The translations under genes were made by a program, and so were the position numbers. Under the pieces are notes generated by a model that was not told where the DNA came from, made no database searches, and worked only from the letters and a program-made list of their open reading frames with translations. DNA of 64,000 nt from an uncultured Pelagibacteraceae bacterium (GTDB taxonomy: Bacteria; Pseudomonadota; Alphaproteobacteria; Pelagibacterales; Pelagibacteraceae), in the NCBI GenBank assembly GCA_902595375.1, contig CACJPW010000001.1:1-64000 (forward strand). The letters run 5' to 3'. Positions 1 to 8,985 of this stretch are shown here, piece after piece (the first letter of the stretch is position 1; each line of letters starts with the position of its first letter).

Positions 1-665
1 TTCCCTTTAGATAAAACATGAATAAAATCTGGCTTAATATAGTCAAGTAATCTTTGATAATGTGTTATGATCAAAAAGGCGTTAGCTTTATTTTTATGAG
101 AGTTAACTCCATCAGCCACTATTCTGAGAGCGTCGATATCTAGACCAGAGTCTGTTTCATCTAAAATTGCCAACTTTGGTTCTAAAAGTTTCATTTGCAG
201 TATCTCATTTTTTTTCTTTTCACCGCCAGAAAAACCCACATTCAACTGTCTAGACAAAAACTTTTCATCAATATTTAACTCTGAAGCTTTTTCTTTAATT
301 AGTTTTATCAAAGAGATTGTATCTAATTCTTTTTCACCTTTTGCTTTCCTTATTGTATTAAGTGAAGTCTTTAAAAAATTAGTAGTATTTACGCCAGGAA
401 TTTCTAATGGATATTGAAATGCCAGAAATATACCTTTTTGTGCTCTTTCTTCTATTGGGATACTTTGAAGTTCTTTACCTTCATACTTTAAGCTTCCGCT
501 TACCACGTAACCATTCTTTCCAGACAATATATTTGCTAATGTACTTTTTCCAGAACCGTTTGGACCCATAATTGCATGAACCTCACCGGGATTAATCTGT
601 AAATTTAATCCATTTAATATTAATTTGTCGTTAATTGAGGCTTTTAAATTATTTAACTGAAGCAT
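1..665 (-). CDS. sufC: SufC Fe-S assembly ATPase (3' end cut by window edge)
   Basis: ABC-type ATPase of the SUF iron-sulfur cluster assembly machine, which works in the cytoplasm with SufB and SufD. The visible N-terminal ~221 residues contain a Walker A motif (GPNGSGKST), the ABC signature region (SGGEKKKNE, the SUF-specific form of LSGGQ) and a Walker B region (LAILDETDSGLD) followed by the switch-histidine ITH. The reading frame runs off the left edge, so the last ~25-30 residues and probably sufD/sufS lie outside. The ATG overlaps the sufB stop by one base (TAATG), implying translational coupling in an iscR-sufB-sufC operon. The frame was read directly from the sequence. Confidence 0.95.
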   Translation of the reverse strand, partial: MLQLNNLKASINDKLILNGLNLQINPGEVHAIMGPNGSGKSTLANILSGKNGYVVSGSLKYEGKELQSIPIEERAQKGIFLAFQYPLEIPGVNTTNFLKTSLNTIRKAKGEKELDTISLIKLIKEKASELNIDEKFLSRQLNVGFSGGEKKKNEILQMKLLEPKLAILDETDSGLDIDALRIVADGVNSHKNKANAFLIITHYQRLLDYIKPDFIHVLSKG

Positions 666-2098
666 TATCCAACACTCCCTTCTAAGCTTATAGAAACTAG
701 TTTTTGTGCCTCTACCGCGAATTCCATAGGTAATTGTTGTAAAACTTCTTTGCAAAAACCGTTAACTATAAGGCTTACCGCTTCCTCTTGATTAAGTCCT
801 CTTTGATTACAGTAAAACAATTGATCCTCGTTAATTTTAGAGGTTGTTGCCTCATGTTCTATCGTAGAAGAGGAATTCTTATTTTTAATATAGGGTACGG
901 TATGAGCTCCACATTTATTACCCATTAACAATGAGTCACATTGAGTATAATTTCTTGAATTAAAAGCTTTTGCACTAATATCTACAAGACCTCTATACGT
1001 ATTATCAGCTTTTCCCGCAGAAATACCTTTTGAAATAATTTTACTTTTAGTATTTTTACCTAAATGAATCATTTTTGTCCCGGTATCAGCCTTTTGATAA
1101 TTATTTGTTATTGCTATAGAATAAAATTCACCAACAGAGTTATCGCCTTGCAAAATACAACTTGGATATTTCCATGTAATTGCAGATCCAGTTTCTACTT
1201 GTGTCCACGATATTTTAGAATTTTTACCCTTGCAAGCACCTCTTTTTGTCACAAAATTGTAAATTCCACCAACACCATCTTTATCTCCTGGATACCAATT
1301 TTGCACAGTTGAATATTTGATCTCGGCATCATCCAAAGCAACCAATTCTACATTTGCGGCATGAAGCTGATTTTCATCTCTCATTGGAGCAGTACAACCC
1401 TCTAAATAACTTACGTAACTTCCTTTATCTGCGATTATAAGTGTTCTCTCAAACTGACCTGTTTCTGAAGCATTTATCCTAAAGTATGTAGATAATTCCA
1501 TTGGGCATCTTGTGTTAGGAGGTATGTAAACAAAAGAGCCATCTGTGAATACAGCCGAATTTAATGTAGCAAAATAATGGTCACTAACCGGAATTACTGA
1601 ACCAAGATACTTTTTAACTAATTCGGGATGTTTTTGAATTGCTTCAGAAATTGGACAAAAAATAATTCCTTTTTTATCAAGTTCACCTTTAAAAGTTGTT
1701 GCAACTGAAACTGAGTCAAAAACTGCATCAACAGCTACACCACTTAACCTTTTTTGTTCATTAAGAGGTATTCCTAATTTATTGTATGTCTCGATTAGTT
1801 TAGGGTCAACTTCATCTAAACTTTTTGGTTTTTCTTTCATGCTTTTTGGAGCAGAATAATAATAAAGATTTTGATAATCAATTTTTGGGTATTTTGGTTT
1901 TTGCCAGTTAGGTTCTTTTAATGCTTTCAGTCTATTAAATGCTTTTAATCTCCAATCTAACATCCACTTAGGTTCATTCTTAATTTTTGAGATAAATCTA
2001 ATTGTTTGTTCAGAGAGACCTTTTGGCGCCCTAATATCCTCTATTTCAGTCGTAAAACCGTATTTATATTCTTGATTTTTAAGTTCTTCACTTTTCAT
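665..2098 (-). CDS. sufB: SufB Fe-S cluster scaffold protein
   Basis: Scaffold subunit of the SUF complex on which Fe-S clusters are built with sulfur from SufS/SufE and ATP hydrolysis by SufC. At 477 residues it has the usual family length. The C-terminal half carries the beta-helix core, with the conserved CDSLLMG and GAHTVPYI stretch, followed by an acidic/His segment ([10 protein letters not shown]) and the GF-x-EV helix that docks SufC. It starts 9 nt after the iscR stop and overlaps sufC by one base. SUF appears to be the assembly system used here, since no isc scaffold gene is next to iscR. Regulation by IscR is inferred from position. Confidence 0.96.
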   Translation of the reverse strand: MKSEELKNQEYKYGFTTEIEDIRAPKGLSEQTIRFISKIKNEPKWMLDWRLKAFNRLKALKEPNWQKPKYPKIDYQNLYYYSAPKSMKEKPKSLDEVDPKLIETYNKLGIPLNEQKRLSGVAVDAVFDSVSVATTFKGELDKKGIIFCPISEAIQKHPELVKKYLGSVIPVSDHYFATLNSAVFTDGSFVYIPPNTRCPMELSTYFRINASETGQFERTLIIADKGSYVSYLEGCTAPMRDENQLHAANVELVALDDAEIKYSTVQNWYPGDKDGVGGIYNFVTKRGACKGKNSKISWTQVETGSAITWKYPSCILQGDNSVGEFYSIAITNNYQKADTGTKMIHLGKNTKSKIISKGISAGKADNTYRGLVDISAKAFNSRNYTQCDSLLMGNKCGAHTVPYIKNKNSSSTIEHEATTSKINEDQLFYCNQRGLNQEEAVSLIVNGFCKEVLQQLPMEFAVEAQKLVSISLEGSVG

Positions 2099-2106
2099 AA
2101 TTATTT

Positions 2107-2517
2107 TTAATTAATTTTAGTAAGATCTTGTAATTTCACATTTTCAAAAAAACCATTTATATGTTGATCAAGTTGATCCCATAAATTATGCGTTATACAT
2201 TTAGTTGATTTATTATTGCACCCTCTTTTAGAATTTTTCTTACAATTTAAAGTTTTTACTTCTTCATCTACGGCGAAAATTATATTTGATAATTTAATTT
2301 CAGAGGCAGGTTTATCCAGAATGTACCCGCCATTAGCACCTCTTGAACTTTTAACTAATTTACTGTTTTTTAATTTTAAAAAAATTTGTTCTAAATATGC
2401 TAAAGAAATATTTTGCCTTAAAGAAATCTCAGTTAAGCTTATTGGTCCATTGCTAGCGTTTAAAGCCAAGTCAGCCATAGCCATAACAGCATATCTACCT
2501 TTATTTGTAAGTTTCAT
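2107..2517 (-). CDS. iscR: IscR-type Rrf2 family Fe-S sensing regulator
   Basis: Rrf2-family winged-helix regulator of 136 residues. The N-terminal helix-turn-helix ([19 protein letters not shown]...) is typical of IscR. The C-terminal half has three cysteines followed by CITHNLW, matching the cysteine triad and CLTH motif that bind a [2Fe-2S] cluster in E. coli IscR, although the spacing here is slightly longer (C-x7-C-x6-C). In the family, holo-IscR represses its own operon and the apo-form can activate suf genes. It is the first gene of the iscR-suf operon, and an imperfect palindrome 30 nt upstream is a good candidate autoregulatory site. Confidence 0.93.
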   Translation of the reverse strand: MKLTNKGRYAVMAMADLALNASNGPISLTEISLRQNISLAYLEQIFLKLKNSKLVKSSRGANGGYILDKPASEIKLSNIIFAVDEEVKTLNCKKNSKRGCNNKSTKCITHNLWDQLDQHINGFFENVKLQDLTKIN

Positions 2518-2546
2518 ATAAGCGTTGTATTACAATAGTTTTGAGA

Positions 2547-2573
2547 TAATTCCTACCTTTTTAGTAAGGATTA
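2547..2573. promoter_or_regulatory. Candidate IscR operator (27-bp imperfect palindrome)
   Basis: Two 10-nt arms, TAATTCCTAC and GTAAGGATTA, flank a 7-nt spacer and match at 8 of 10 positions. The site lies 30 nt upstream of the iscR start, where a -35 region would be expected, in the divergent gap between iscR and the alpha/beta hydrolase. The architecture fits dimer binding and autoregulation. The assignment to IscR is inferred from position, not from a recognised consensus. Confidence 0.5.
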
Positions 2574-2647
2574 AAAAAAAATATTTGTCGCATAAAAACA
2601 TGTTATAAATCTTGTAATTTTTTTTTTAATAGTAATCATTATCAATT

Positions 2648-3304
2648 ATGAAACCAAAAAGCTTAGAAATTTTTATTCCTGGTCCAGCAGGTCGATTAGA
2701 AGCTCAATATTATAAAAATCCAAAATTTGGATCTCCGGTAGCAATTGTTTTACATCCTCATCCTCAATATGGAGGAACAATGAATAATCGTATAGTTCAA
2801 TTAATGTATAACATGTTTTTAGAAAATGGTTTTTCAGTAATTAAAGTTAACTTTAGAGGAGTTGGTAAAAGTGATGGAGTTTTTGACAACGGTCAGGGTG
2901 AATTATCCGATGCGGCAGCTGCATTAGACTGGATTGAAAGACAAAATTTAGACTATAGTCAGTGTTGGGTTTCTGGTTTCTCTTTTGGTTCATTAATTTG
3001 TATGCAGTTAATAATGCGAAGGCCTGAAGTAAATAATTTTATTGCAGTTTCTCCTCAACCAAATGTTTATGATTTTTCGTTCTTAGCTCCCTGTCCAACA
3101 TCCGGTCAAGTCATTTATAGTGAAAATGATGAACTTGTAACAAAAGAAAGTATTAACGAATTAGATAATCGAATAAAAAATCAAAAAGGTGTTGAAGTTA
3201 TATTTTCTAAAATTAAAAATTCAAATCATTTTTTTAAAAATAAAGAGAAAGAATTAACATCTGAAATAGAAAAATATATAAAACAAAAAACAGCTTTAAT
3301 TTAA
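2648..3304 (+). CDS. Alpha/beta hydrolase (COG2945-like)
   Basis: Small cytoplasmic alpha/beta hydrolase of 218 residues without signal peptide. It shows an oxyanion-region LHPHPQYGGTMNN, a NFRGVGKSDG loop, the nucleophile elbow GFSFGS (Ser near residue 117), an acidic residue in YSENDELV and a late His in SNHFF, so a complete Ser-Asp-His triad is plausible. Proteins of this type are widespread in alphaproteobacteria and their substrate is unknown. It is divergent from iscR, and its stop codon shares the 4-bp palindrome TTAA with the stop of convergent anmK, so no terminator fits between them. Confidence 0.85.
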   Translation: MKPKSLEIFIPGPAGRLEAQYYKNPKFGSPVAIVLHPHPQYGGTMNNRIVQLMYNMFLENGFSVIKVNFRGVGKSDGVFDNGQGELSDAAAALDWIERQNLDYSQCWVSGFSFGSLICMQLIMRRPEVNNFIAVSPQPNVYDFSFLAPCPTSGQVIYSENDELVTKESINELDNRIKNQKGVEVIFSKIKNSNHFFKNKEKELTSEIEKYIKQKTALI

Positions 3305-4422
3305 TTATTTATTAATTCTCCGCCTAATGTGGCTTTTTTACATCCAGTGGTGTTAGGAAAAGAAATTGGTATCTTTAAATAAGACCTTATGGCAAGAAAA
3401 GCAAAAGCTTGGGACTCGATAAAGTCACCATTTATCTTTAATTTATCAATAAGGCTCAAATTAATTTTAGATGGTAAATTTTTTTTTATATTTTCTACTA
3501 ATGTTTTATTCTTTCTTCCGCCTCCGCATAGTAATATTTCCTTACATTTATTTTCTGATTTTTTTACAGCGAGATATAATCCTTCAGATATAACGCCTGC
3601 GGTAAAATCACTTAGAGTAGCTGCTCCGTCTTCGAGTGATAATCCTCTTGCAAAAGAAACGTCGAAATCACTTGTATCAAAAGATTTTTTTTTTTTATTT
3701 GCTCTATTAGCGTAAAGCTCTTGAGCCTGCTCTAGTATTATTTGATTAGTTTTTCCAATTAGTGATATCTTTCCATTTTGATCAAATTTTTTATTAGAAT
3801 TTTTTCTTATCCACAAGTCTATTAAGCAGTTACCTGGTCCAATATCTTTGCTAAATAACCCTGAAGCTCCAAAATTTTTTTTTACCAAAGTAATGTTTGA
3901 AATACCGCCAATATTCAAAAAACAAACTGGCAAACTAATATTTTTCTGTTTTGCTATTAATTGATGAAATATTGGAGTTAGTGGTGCACCCTCTCCTCCG
4001 TTATCAATATCTTTTTTTCTAAAATTGTGAATTATTTTTTTTCTTGTTAGTTGATATAATAATTTTGCATCACCTAATTGCTTAGATACTCTCTCTTTTG
4101 AATTGTGATAAATTGTTTGTCCGTGAAAACCTACTAAAAAATTATCTTCAATTTTTTTAAAATCACTTATAATTTTTGCATGGAAAATTGTTATTTTTCT
4201 CTCTAAATCCAATATTTCTTTAGATAGCTTTTTAAGATCACTTAAATTAAATATTTTCTCTTTTAAATCATGAAAGCTTTTGTAAATATTAGAATCATAT
4301 TCAAAAAATTTATCCCTTATTATATAAAATTGGTCTATACCATTAGAGTTAATAATTGAGGCATCCACTCCATCGCCAGATGTGCCGCTCATTAATCCTA
4401 AGGATATATATTTTTTTTTCAT
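3301..4422 (-). CDS. anmK: Anhydro-N-acetylmuramic acid kinase
   Basis: Phosphorylates and opens 1,6-anhydro-MurNAc released from peptidoglycan turnover, giving MurNAc-6-phosphate for recycling. At 373 residues it has the normal length. The ATP-binding loop MSGTSGDGVDASI begins at residue 11 and the catalytic aspartate lies in KDIGPGN (Asp193). The second nucleotide motif (LLCGGGRKN) and a late EAxAFAxLA-like helix are also present. It is divergent from tyrS with only 55 nt between starts, and its stop is shared with the convergent hydrolase. Its presence suggests muropeptide recycling is kept despite genome reduction. Confidence 0.95.
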   Translation of the reverse strand: MKKKYISLGLMSGTSGDGVDASIINSNGIDQFYIIRDKFFEYDSNIYKSFHDLKEKIFNLSDLKKLSKEILDLERKITIFHAKIISDFKKIEDNFLVGFHGQTIYHNSKERVSKQLGDAKLLYQLTRKKIIHNFRKKDIDNGGEGAPLTPIFHQLIAKQKNISLPVCFLNIGGISNITLVKKNFGASGLFSKDIGPGNCLIDLWIRKNSNKKFDQNGKISLIGKTNQIILEQAQELYANRANKKKKSFDTSDFDVSFARGLSLEDGAATLSDFTAGVISEGLYLAVKKSENKCKEILLCGGGRKNKTLVENIKKNLPSKINLSLIDKLKINGDFIESQAFAFLAIRSYLKIPISFPNTTGCKKATLGGELINN

Positions 4423-4449
4423 ATTTTTATTTATTTATAATTTTTTTTG

Positions 4450-4455
4450 TATAAT
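4450..4455 (+). promoter_or_regulatory. Putative -10 box (TATAAT) of tyrS
   Basis: A perfect TATAAT preceded by TG (TGTATAAT, extended -10 style) lies 23 nt before the tyrS ATG chosen here. Upstream is T/A-rich without a clear -35. A transcript starting about 7 nt downstream would begin near 4462 and exclude the longer upstream reading frame, which supports the start at 4478. Confidence 0.5.
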
Positions 4456-4477
4456 AGTGGTTCTAACAAATTGTGCT

Positions 4478-5719
4478 ATGAAAAGTAAATTTTTACAAGA
4501 ATTGTCGTCACGTGGATATTTAAATCAATGCACAGATTTAGACAAACTAGACGATATTTGTAGCAGAAAACCTATCCTAGGCTACATAGGTTTTGACTGT
4601 ACTGCAAAAAGTCTTCATGTCGGTAGTCTTCTTCAAATTATGATTTTGAGATTAATGCAAAAACATGGGCACAGGCCAATTGTATTATTAGGAGGAGGAA
4701 CTACTTTAATCGGTGATCCTTCTGGAAAAGATACAACTAGAAAAATTTTAAAAAGTAAAGAAATACAAAAAAATATTAAAAGTATTAAGAAAACTTTTGT
4801 TAAGATATTAAGCAACTCAAGTACTAAAACTAAACCAATTTTTGTAGATAATTCAAAGTGGTTAACTAAATTAAATTACATCAAATTTTTAAGAGAAATA
4901 GGAAGTCATTTTACCATAAACAAAATGCTTACATTCGAGAGTGTTAAGTCCAGATTAGAGAGAGAACAATCTTTGAGTTATATGGAATTTAACTATATGA
5001 TTTTACAAGCTTACGATTTCTATCAACTTTATTTAAAAAATAAATGTATTTTACAAATTGGTGGTTCAGACCAATGGGGGAATATACTTAACGGGGTCGA
5101 TCTAATTAGAAGAATTTTGAAACAAGATTCTTTTGGCTTAACTTCGCCTTTAATTACCTTGGCGTCAGGTTTAAAAATGGGTAAAACAGAAAAAGGAGCA
5201 ATTTGGCTTAACAAAGATTTGCTATCACCATATGATTACTGGCAATTTTGGAGAAATACAGACGATCGTGATGTAAGAAGATTTTTAAATTTTTTTACAG
5301 ACTTGAAAACTATTGATATTGAAAAAATTTTTCATAAAGAAAAAAATATTAATAACCTTAAGATATTGTTAGCTGATGAAGCCACGAAAATTTTACATGG
5401 AAAAACAGAGTCTAAAAAAGCATCAAATACTGCAAAAGAAACTTTTGTCACTGGAGGATTAGGTGGAGGGCTGCCCGAAATAAGACTAAGTTCAAATGAA
5501 ATTGCTAACGGAATTGAATTAATAGATTTTTTATCGAAAAATAGTATCATGTCTTCAAAAAGCGAAGCGCGAAGAGCTATAGCAAACAAAGGATTAAAAA
5601 TTAATGGTGAGTTAGTGCTTGATGAAAAAAGAATTTTACAAATTAAAGACTTTGATGGAGGCAATATTTTAAAGTTATCTTTTGGGAAAAAGAAACATTA
5701 TTTACTAAAACTAATTTAA
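4478..5719 (+). CDS. tyrS: Tyrosyl-tRNA synthetase
   Basis: Class I aminoacyl-tRNA synthetase of 413 residues from the chosen start. The HIGH-type motif is HVGS at residues 47-50, the Tyr-specific region is GGSDQWGNI (195-203), and the KMSKS-type loop is KMGKT (233-237). A C-terminal S4-like RNA-binding domain (SSKSEARRAIANKGLKINGE) completes the bacterial TyrRS layout. The open frame extends upstream to 4382, but those 32 residues are a hydrophobic non-family sequence that runs through the -10 box, so ATG 4478 is preferred. The stop codon shares TTAA with the convergent AsmA-like gene. Confidence 0.96.
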   Translation: MKSKFLQELSSRGYLNQCTDLDKLDDICSRKPILGYIGFDCTAKSLHVGSLLQIMILRLMQKHGHRPIVLLGGGTTLIGDPSGKDTTRKILKSKEIQKNIKSIKKTFVKILSNSSTKTKPIFVDNSKWLTKLNYIKFLREIGSHFTINKMLTFESVKSRLEREQSLSYMEFNYMILQAYDFYQLYLKNKCILQIGGSDQWGNILNGVDLIRRILKQDSFGLTSPLITLASGLKMGKTEKGAIWLNKDLLSPYDYWQFWRNTDDRDVRRFLNFFTDLKTIDIEKIFHKEKNINNLKILLADEATKILHGKTESKKASNTAKETFVTGGLGGGLPEIRLSSNEIANGIELIDFLSKNSIMSSKSEARRAIANKGLKINGELVLDEKRILQIKDFDGGNILKLSFGKKKHYLLKLI

Positions 5720-7896
5720 TTTTTATTTTTATCAATAATTTTTTGAATAAATCGCGGAGTAAGTGTCCTTATAGGATTAATTGTAGTTTTTATATTACCC
5801 TCAGGGCCTTTCATTTTAAAACTTATACCAAACATACCCTCACCAAGCTCTTTAGGAATTACGATATCACCCAATACAGGAATTTTAGATATTAATTTAT
5901 TCAATGTTTTTGCAGGTACTAAAGTTCCTCGTAAACTTGTTAGACCTGTTTGATCTTGGTAACCCTCCATCAATACTGAAATACTTGGACCTAAAGCAAG
6001 TATCTCATTTAATTTTAAAAAATTGTCTTTTTTTTCCATATTTATTTCTAAAACATTAAAAGATAATCCATCACCTTCTGCTAAGTCGGCTAAACCACCT
6101 AAATCTGCTAAAGATAAAAGTTTAACGACTCCTGGTGCATTAACAACTTTAAAATCCTCAATTTTTAATTTTGAATTATAATCTTTTCCATCAATAATAG
6201 ATGAATACAACAATTTGCCTCCTGTAAGACCATTAAAAAAACTCAATTCTGTTAAAAGAGGTCTTGGTAAATCAGAATAAATTTCTAAATATTTTTTATT
6301 ATTGGTTTTATCTTTTTTCATAGATATATCTAGATATTTATCTTTACCAAATTCTCCTTTAGATGAAATTTTTGTAAATGAACCTCTTTCGATTTTGCCT
6401 ATTAATTTAAAGTTCTGAAGTTTCTCGGATAAGGGTGCTAATATATTTTTTAAGTCAATATCAATATCTTTATCTATATTAGAAAAATTATTTTTTCTAT
6501 TGTTTTGATTAAATATTTTCGGTAAATTATTTGCATCAAAATGGGTACCTCTAATTTTTATTTTTTTTCCATAAGAAATTTTGAAATCGTTATTTTTTTT
6601 TTCATTTTTAAAAGTTTTTACTGAAATTTCTCTAAATGATAAAAATTTATTTTTTTTTAATTTTAAATCTTTCACATAGATTATATTTTTTTCATCCGAT
6701 AAATTTAGATCATTTAATGTAATATTATCTTTATTCTTTGTAAGATTCAGAGAAACTTTAGATTTAGAATTTTTAATTTTCTTGTAGTTTATGATATCTA
6801 ATTTAATTAAATTATTATAATCAGCCTCAAATTTTAGTTTAAGCATATCATTTTTAATACTACTTTGTAGATTGAAATTTAAAGGTTTGTTATCATTTAA
6901 TAAATAATAGCCTAATATACTCTGATTATTTTTATTTGACCCATAATTTAAATTAATTTCGGAGTTTCTTAATGAAACTTTGTTTATTTTGTCTCCGATT
7001 ACTTCAGATTTAAACGGTTTATTAAAAGTTAAATCAGCAGCTATTATTTTACCACCAGTTTTAAAATTATGCTCCTTTAATTTATAAGTCTTATCAAAAT
7101 TTATTTGAAAACTATTTTTTAAATTGGCCTCTAGGTTTGTGATATTTCTAGTTAAATCAATAAAATTAAAAAAATTTAGGAAATCTTTAAAGCTTAAATC
7201 ATAATTTATTTTTGAGTCAAAATTTGAAATTACAGAAATTTCATCCCCAAAATTCACTTTTAAATCACCATCGAATATCTTAATTGGACCTGACTCACTA
7301 AATATATTCTTAATTAGAATATCAGATTTATCTGCAAAAAAACTAAATTTTGTTTTTTCAAAGATTAAGTTACTTTTAATTTTTGTTTTTAAATTTACTA
7401 CTTCACCTCTAGCAATAAAATTATCTAATAAATTATCTTTATTCAAAAATAGTTCGATCTCGGAATCTAATTTACCTAACATCACATTATTATTTAAAAA
7501 ACTTCTAAGATTTGAAGGTTTAAAAGCTACTGATAATTTTTTTAATTGGACTATGTCAATTTTTTTAAAAAGAATTGTAATTTTCTCTATTTTAGGATTA
7601 GTTTTTAATAGGGAAAGAAAATCTACATATACTTTTATATTTTTTGCAGGTACCGTAACATTTCTATAATTAATACTCGGATCCTTAGTTTCTAAAAATA
7701 GGCTGATTTCTTTAATATCTATTTTGAATTTTACAGTGCTTAATTCAATTTTAGCATTTTTATTAAATTCATTTATCTTATTTGAAATTAGATTATTAAA
7801 TTTATCAGTTTCAATTCCAAAGGTTGATAATATTGTAATTAAAGATATTAAAAAGATAATTAATATGATAAATAAGCCAGAAATTATTTTCTTCAT
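5716..7896 (-). CDS. AsmA-like / YhdP-type envelope protein
   Basis: Large 726-residue protein with one N-terminal membrane anchor (residues ~4-27) followed by a long periplasmic beta-rich region. The C-terminal ~180 residues (GGKLLYSSIIDG..., VLMEGYQDQTGLTSLRGTLVPA..., IPKELGEGMFGISFKMKGPEG) resemble the AsmA_2/YhdP C-terminal domain. Proteins of this family are thought to bridge inner and outer membrane for phospholipid transport. It lies downstream of prfB with abutting ends, in the mrcA-prfB-asmA direction. At this level of divergence the exact subfamily is uncertain; TamB-type is less likely because the TamB C-terminal domain is not seen. Confidence 0.8.
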   Translation of the reverse strand: MKKIISGLFIILIIFLISLITILSTFGIETDKFNNLISNKINEFNKNAKIELSTVKFKIDIKEISLFLETKDPSINYRNVTVPAKNIKVYVDFLSLLKTNPKIEKITILFKKIDIVQLKKLSVAFKPSNLRSFLNNNVMLGKLDSEIELFLNKDNLLDNFIARGEVVNLKTKIKSNLIFEKTKFSFFADKSDILIKNIFSESGPIKIFDGDLKVNFGDEISVISNFDSKINYDLSFKDFLNFFNFIDLTRNITNLEANLKNSFQINFDKTYKLKEHNFKTGGKIIAADLTFNKPFKSEVIGDKINKVSLRNSEINLNYGSNKNNQSILGYYLLNDNKPLNFNLQSSIKNDMLKLKFEADYNNLIKLDIINYKKIKNSKSKVSLNLTKNKDNITLNDLNLSDEKNIIYVKDLKLKKNKFLSFREISVKTFKNEKKNNDFKISYGKKIKIRGTHFDANNLPKIFNQNNRKNNFSNIDKDIDIDLKNILAPLSEKLQNFKLIGKIERGSFTKISSKGEFGKDKYLDISMKKDKTNNKKYLEIYSDLPRPLLTELSFFNGLTGGKLLYSSIIDGKDYNSKLKIEDFKVVNAPGVVKLLSLADLGGLADLAEGDGLSFNVLEINMEKKDNFLKLNEILALGPSISVLMEGYQDQTGLTSLRGTLVPAKTLNKLISKIPVLGDIVIPKELGEGMFGISFKMKGPEGNIKTTINPIRTLTPRFIQKIIDKNKN

Positions 7897-8985
7897 TATT
7901 TGTTTTTTATACCTTCCTCTAAAAATTCATCAATATCGCCATCTAATACTTTTAATGGATTAGAGCTTTCTTTTTTATTACGTAAATCTTTTACTAGTTG
8001 ATATGGCTGTAAAACATATGATCTAATTTGATGTCCCCAACCAATATCTGTTTTGTTATCTAATAATTTTTCACTTTCTTGCTCTCTTTTTTGTAATTCA
8101 AATTCATACATTCTTGCTTTTAACATTTTTAAGCATGTTTCTTTGTTTTTATGTTGAGAACGCTCATTTTGACATTGAACAACTATTTTAGTTGGCAAGT
8201 GGGTAATTCTTACAGCACTATCCGTTGTATTTACATGTTGTCCTCCCGCACCGCTTGATCTGTATGTATCAATCCTAAGATCTTTTTCCTCGATTTTTAT
8301 GTCGATATTATCATCAACATCGGGGTAAACCCATACACTTGCAAAACTAGTATGTCTTCTTGCGCCACTATCAAACGGAGAAATTCTAACTAATCTGTGT
8401 ACTCCAGACTCAGCTTTCATGATTCCGTAAAGATAATCTCCGTCGACTTTTATAGTAGAAGATTTTATTCCAGCTTCTTCTCCTCTATGCTCACTTATAA
8501 TTTGATATTTATAATTTTTTTTATCAAACCATTTAATATACATTCTTCGTAACATATCTGCCCAGTCTTGGCTCTCTGTGCCTCCTGCTCCAGCATGAAT
8601 TTCAAGATAAATATTTAAGTCGTCATTTTCACCAGATAAAAAACAATTAATTTCGTTTTTTTTAATTCTTTCTAAAATAATATTTAATTTTTGATTACAA
8701 TCGTTCACTACCTCATCGTCATTCTCAAGGCTAGCAAGTTTATATAAATCTTCGATGTTTTCTTTTTCTTTTTTTGAATTTATATAAGAGTATAAAATAT
8801 TTTCAAAATTTTTTTTTTGTTTTACAGTTTTTGTTGCGAGATTTTTATCTTTCCAAAAATTTTCGTTTAGAAGTGTTTTTTCTAACTCTTTTAATTTTAA
8901 CTCTATTTTATTTTTATCAAAGATACCCCCTGATATTTTCGAGAGTCTTATTTATTTTTTCGATTTTATTATTAAATTTTTCCAT
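7896..8985 (-). CDS. prfB: Peptide chain release factor 2, made by programmed +1 frameshift
   Basis: Class I release factor reading UGA and UAA. The gene is split by the classical autoregulatory site: ATG at 8985 opens a 22-codon frame ending RGYL-TGA, then a +1 shift leads into a frame starting D-K-N-K. The product is 362 residues, the normal RF2 length. It carries the SPF recognition tripeptide (VRISPFDSG) and the catalytic GGQ loop (SGAGGQHVN). Read without the shift, the gene would seem to begin at 8708 and lack domain 1. The ATG overlaps the stop of mrcA by one base (TAATG). Confidence 0.96.
8917..8931 (-). promoter_or_regulatory. prfB: RF2 programmed +1 frameshift site
   Basis: On the minus strand the site reads AGG GGG TAT CTT TGA. 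This combines a Shine-Dalgarno-like AGGGGG, a three-base spacer, the slippery CTT codon and the in-frame TGA stop at 8919-8917. It is identical in layout to the E. coli prfB element, in which low RF2 levels let the ribosome slip +1 at CUU-U. In this AT-rich genome the retained run of five Gs is itself evidence of selection. Confidence 0.96.

Noticed and set aside
1064-1312. Plus-strand ORF inside sufB, and many similar ones (for example 3389-3715, 13580-13894, 38687-38932, 47308-47634, 59872-60201)
   Set aside because: All are antisense or out-of-frame shadows of strong genes with family motifs.
4382-4477. N-terminal extension of tyrS
   Set aside because: It is hydrophobic, not family-like, starts in a coding region of anmK on the other strand and spans a TATAAT box.
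7896-8708. A short (270-residue) release factor 2 lacking domain 1
   Set aside because: The missing N-terminus is in another frame joined by the classic AGGGGG-TAT-CTT-TGA frameshift site; the full product is 362 residues.
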